Shown: one piece after another, positions 61,871 through 64,000 of the stretch | How the letters are laid out: every line of letters begins with the position of its first letter | How positions within the stretch are numbered: position 1 is the stretch's first letter | NCBI GenBank assembly: GCA_037013685.1 | Contig: CM072887.1 | Coordinates: forward strand, 39,545,154 to 39,609,153 | Direction of reading: 5' to 3' | Length of the DNA stretch: 64,000 bases | From: Acridotheres tristis | Taxonomy: Eukaryota; Chordata; Aves; Passeriformes; Sturnidae | Notes under the pieces: generated by a model | Database searches by the model: none | The model's input: the letters and a program-made list of their open reading frames with translations, nothing else | Told to the model about the DNA's origin: nothing | Program-made: the position numbers and the translations under genes

Positions 61871-63245
61871 AATATTGATGAATTTTTATCCATGGTTTAT
61901 GGCTAGGGAGATTGGCACAGAAAAGATACAGTTAGCCCTCGGGAAACAAAAATATTTTATACCCTAGAGGGAAGAAGAACTCAAGAAAGTCAAGCAGTAA
62001 ACCTGCCCACATCTTATTTTCCATAACACCATTTTGTGGAACTACTGTTTCTAATTTGGAGGAGAGGGCAAACAACAGTTCAAGGTTACAAAGAGGTGCT
62101 TTGCCTTACAGCAATAAAAAGAGAAGGGAAATGCATTTCTTCTCAGATCTCCTTCTTATAGGTATGTAATAGCAATTGAAAATTCCAATAACGCAAAGCA
62201 TAAATTCGTGTAATTAATTATTCAGGCTTCGAAAAGAAAGAGATTGTTTTAGACTGTGTCCTTCTTTTTAAAAAGGTATTTGTATATTTTGCCTTCCAAT
62301 TTTGATCCTGTATGATACACTTAAAATATATTTCTAGTTTTCCTCCACAACCACTGGAATTAGAAGCATTGCTATTGTTGAGAATAAGAGCTGAAATCCC
62401 TTTCAGAAACGAACTAGGGTTTTCTGGAAAAGGCAATTTCTAAAAGGCTTGTCATAGCCACTATGACTTTTGCTTCTCTTGGTTAGTAGAATAAAGTTTT
62501 AAAACATCCCTATCTCTTCAAAGGCAACGTGGAAAGGTGATAAGATCTTTCTGCTGCTTTCAGTTCACATAGTTGTAAATATTTCCAGCTGAGGTATTCA
62601 ATGCAGCTGTCTGGGTTCTGGTTTGCTGACTGGCCAGGCTGGAAACATCTTCCACGTACATGGCAGCTTCTCCTGGTCCTGGCAGACACTGCAACGCTCA
62701 GGGGGCAGTGATGGCTGGAAGAAAAGATTCCCTCTGGTATGTCCTGGGGACCCCATTCAGAACACCCTAGGTTTTGCAGTACCATCATTTAAATGTAGTT
62801 TACAAGACTTTGATGAAGCAATTGGTGCTGCTCCTTGTTAGAAGTTGTACCTTATCACACCTGTGCAACCTTTGCTGTTGCCTGGAGATGCAGAGAGGCA
62901 ATCAGGCACTGAGCAGCAGTGGTTAACACAAAAGGAGCAAGTACCCTGCCACGCATTTAAGAAGGGGAGTCCCAAGCCCAGAGGAATGCAGCTTCGGCTT
63001 CCAGAGTTTTGAGGATGTTAAAAAGAAACAGATTTTGTAGAAGTGTCATAATAGTAAAAGGGCTTTCAAATTGGTTTAGAAACTTTTGACACCTGAAACA
63101 GTGGAATGACAGATGTGTCCATTTTCCTGCATGGGAAAGAGTGGTGCCATGGATGTATTGAGGTGTTTTTTCAGTTCAAGGTGAAAGACGTGGAATATCT
63201 GTGTGCTTCAGACAGCCATGGTCAATTTTATACTTGCTGCAAGGT

Positions 63246-63279
63246 GGGGGTGTGGGGGGGGGGTGGGCAGAGCAGTGGG
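63246..63279 (+). other. G-rich tract with G-quadruplex potential
   Basis: G runs of 5, 10, 3 and 3 bases separated by short loops (TGT, T, CAGAGCAGT). This satisfies the usual four-run G-quadruplex pattern on the + strand. No promoter or gene is recognised next to it. Confidence 0.5.
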
Positions 63280-64000
63280 TATTTCTGTTGGAATTGAGAT
63301 GCATCTCCACGTTTGTGTGGTGGGGGGATGGGTGGTGGGCGTTAGAAGTCCTACAGTCAGGACTAGGACAATCATGGATGTGGTGGCTGGGCTCCAGAGC
63401 CTTCCTGAGATTCCAGAATTGCCATGATTGGCCAAGAGCTGCCCAGGTCCTTCTCAGCCCCACCAGTGGCAAATGGCACCATCTCATACAAGCTGAGAGG
63501 AGAAGGTGGTTCCAAACCCAGAACAGCTTTCTGGAGCCAGTAGTCAAGCGGTGTGGGGCAAAAAAATCCCTCCTGAAAGGCTGAGCCCTGTTCTGGATGT
63601 GGGTCAGTGTGTGCCTTTCATAGAGTTTTAGGGATATGAGCAAATGGTCCGAGCACAGCTGAACAACAGGCAAGAATTGTTGCTTCTCTGATGTTTGGGC
63701 AGGTAATGCAAGAGCAGATACTAGGTTCACAGTCTACTTGCAGGTATACTACCCAGTTTCTAAACACTACTGTATTATCAAAATTACTAATGAAATAGCA
63801 GTGCTTTGGGGGAATTTCATGGGAAGAGAGTGACTGTAATTCCAGAAAACAACAGAATGAGAAGAAATGGTGCCTAACCATGGAAGATAACATATTGCAC
63901 TGAGATTTGTTTCTATGGAAGGGAAGAAGTGGAGCTTGGTTAGGCAAATTCCTTTGGTACTACCAAGAGTGCCCTGCAGTGTGACTTTCCCGCTCTGTCA

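Larger units (their letters stand above)
58046..64000. other. Downstream flank, no gene recognised
   Basis: No exon 7 of copy C and no other gene was recognised. Contents I can name: a short CR1 end at 61827, a CTCF-like match at 60624, and a G-rich tract at 63246. Two moderately G/C-rich patches (60480-60800 and 63240-63560) give longer ORFs by chance, without domains. Confidence 0.4.

Noticed and set aside
63176..63730. 184-codon minus-strand ORF
   Set aside because: It runs through the G-rich tract, which is stop-poor on the complementary strand. Low-complexity His/Pro-rich reading with no family resemblance.

Overview
This is vertebrate nuclear DNA, almost certainly from a bird. It is AT-rich, its genes are split by GT-AG introns, and it carries CR1 LINE 3' ends with their ATTCTRTG-type tails plus several long terminal repeats (LTRs) of avian endogenous retrovirus families. 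Most of the window is intergenic or repeat DNA. The species and chromosome cannot be told from the sequence.

The only protein-coding family I can support is the cytosolic sulfotransferase SULT6B1, present as a head-to-tail array on the + strand between about 32.9 and 58.0 kb. Copy A (32881-38791) is intact: seven exons, all junctions GT-AG and in phase, 311 codons, with a poly(A) signal at 39146. An isolated exon-3 relic lies at 41668-41750. Copy B (45011-52415) keeps all seven exons and splice sites but has lost the ancestral start, changes the PAPS loop, and carries frameshifts in exons 3 and 7. I call it a young pseudogene. Copy C (about 54203-58045) is an older relic of which exons 1, 3, 6 and perhaps 5 can still be recognised. 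Only copy A can be expected to make a normal enzyme.

Layout: 1-6.3 kb, no recognised gene. 6.32-7.35 kb, avian LTR. 7.35-16.3 kb, no gene, with a (GT)23 microsatellite and a T23 run. 16.34-17.03 kb, four tandem units of about 175 bp, each with a degenerate telomere-like CCTAACCCTAGG box. 17.09-19.4 kb, a minus-strand, badly damaged gammaretrovirus-like gag-protease-RT remnant. 19.4-32.8 kb, no gene, with CR1 fragments and an LTR at 29.0 kb. 32.9-58.0 kb, the SULT6B1 array, interrupted by a CR1 at 39.4 kb, LTRs at 42.9, 45.4 and 47.1 kb, and a CR1 inside copy B intron 3. 58-64 kb, no recognised gene.

No tRNA, rRNA, CRISPR or bacterial-type feature was seen. Repeat family names are from memory of consensus sequences, not from a search.
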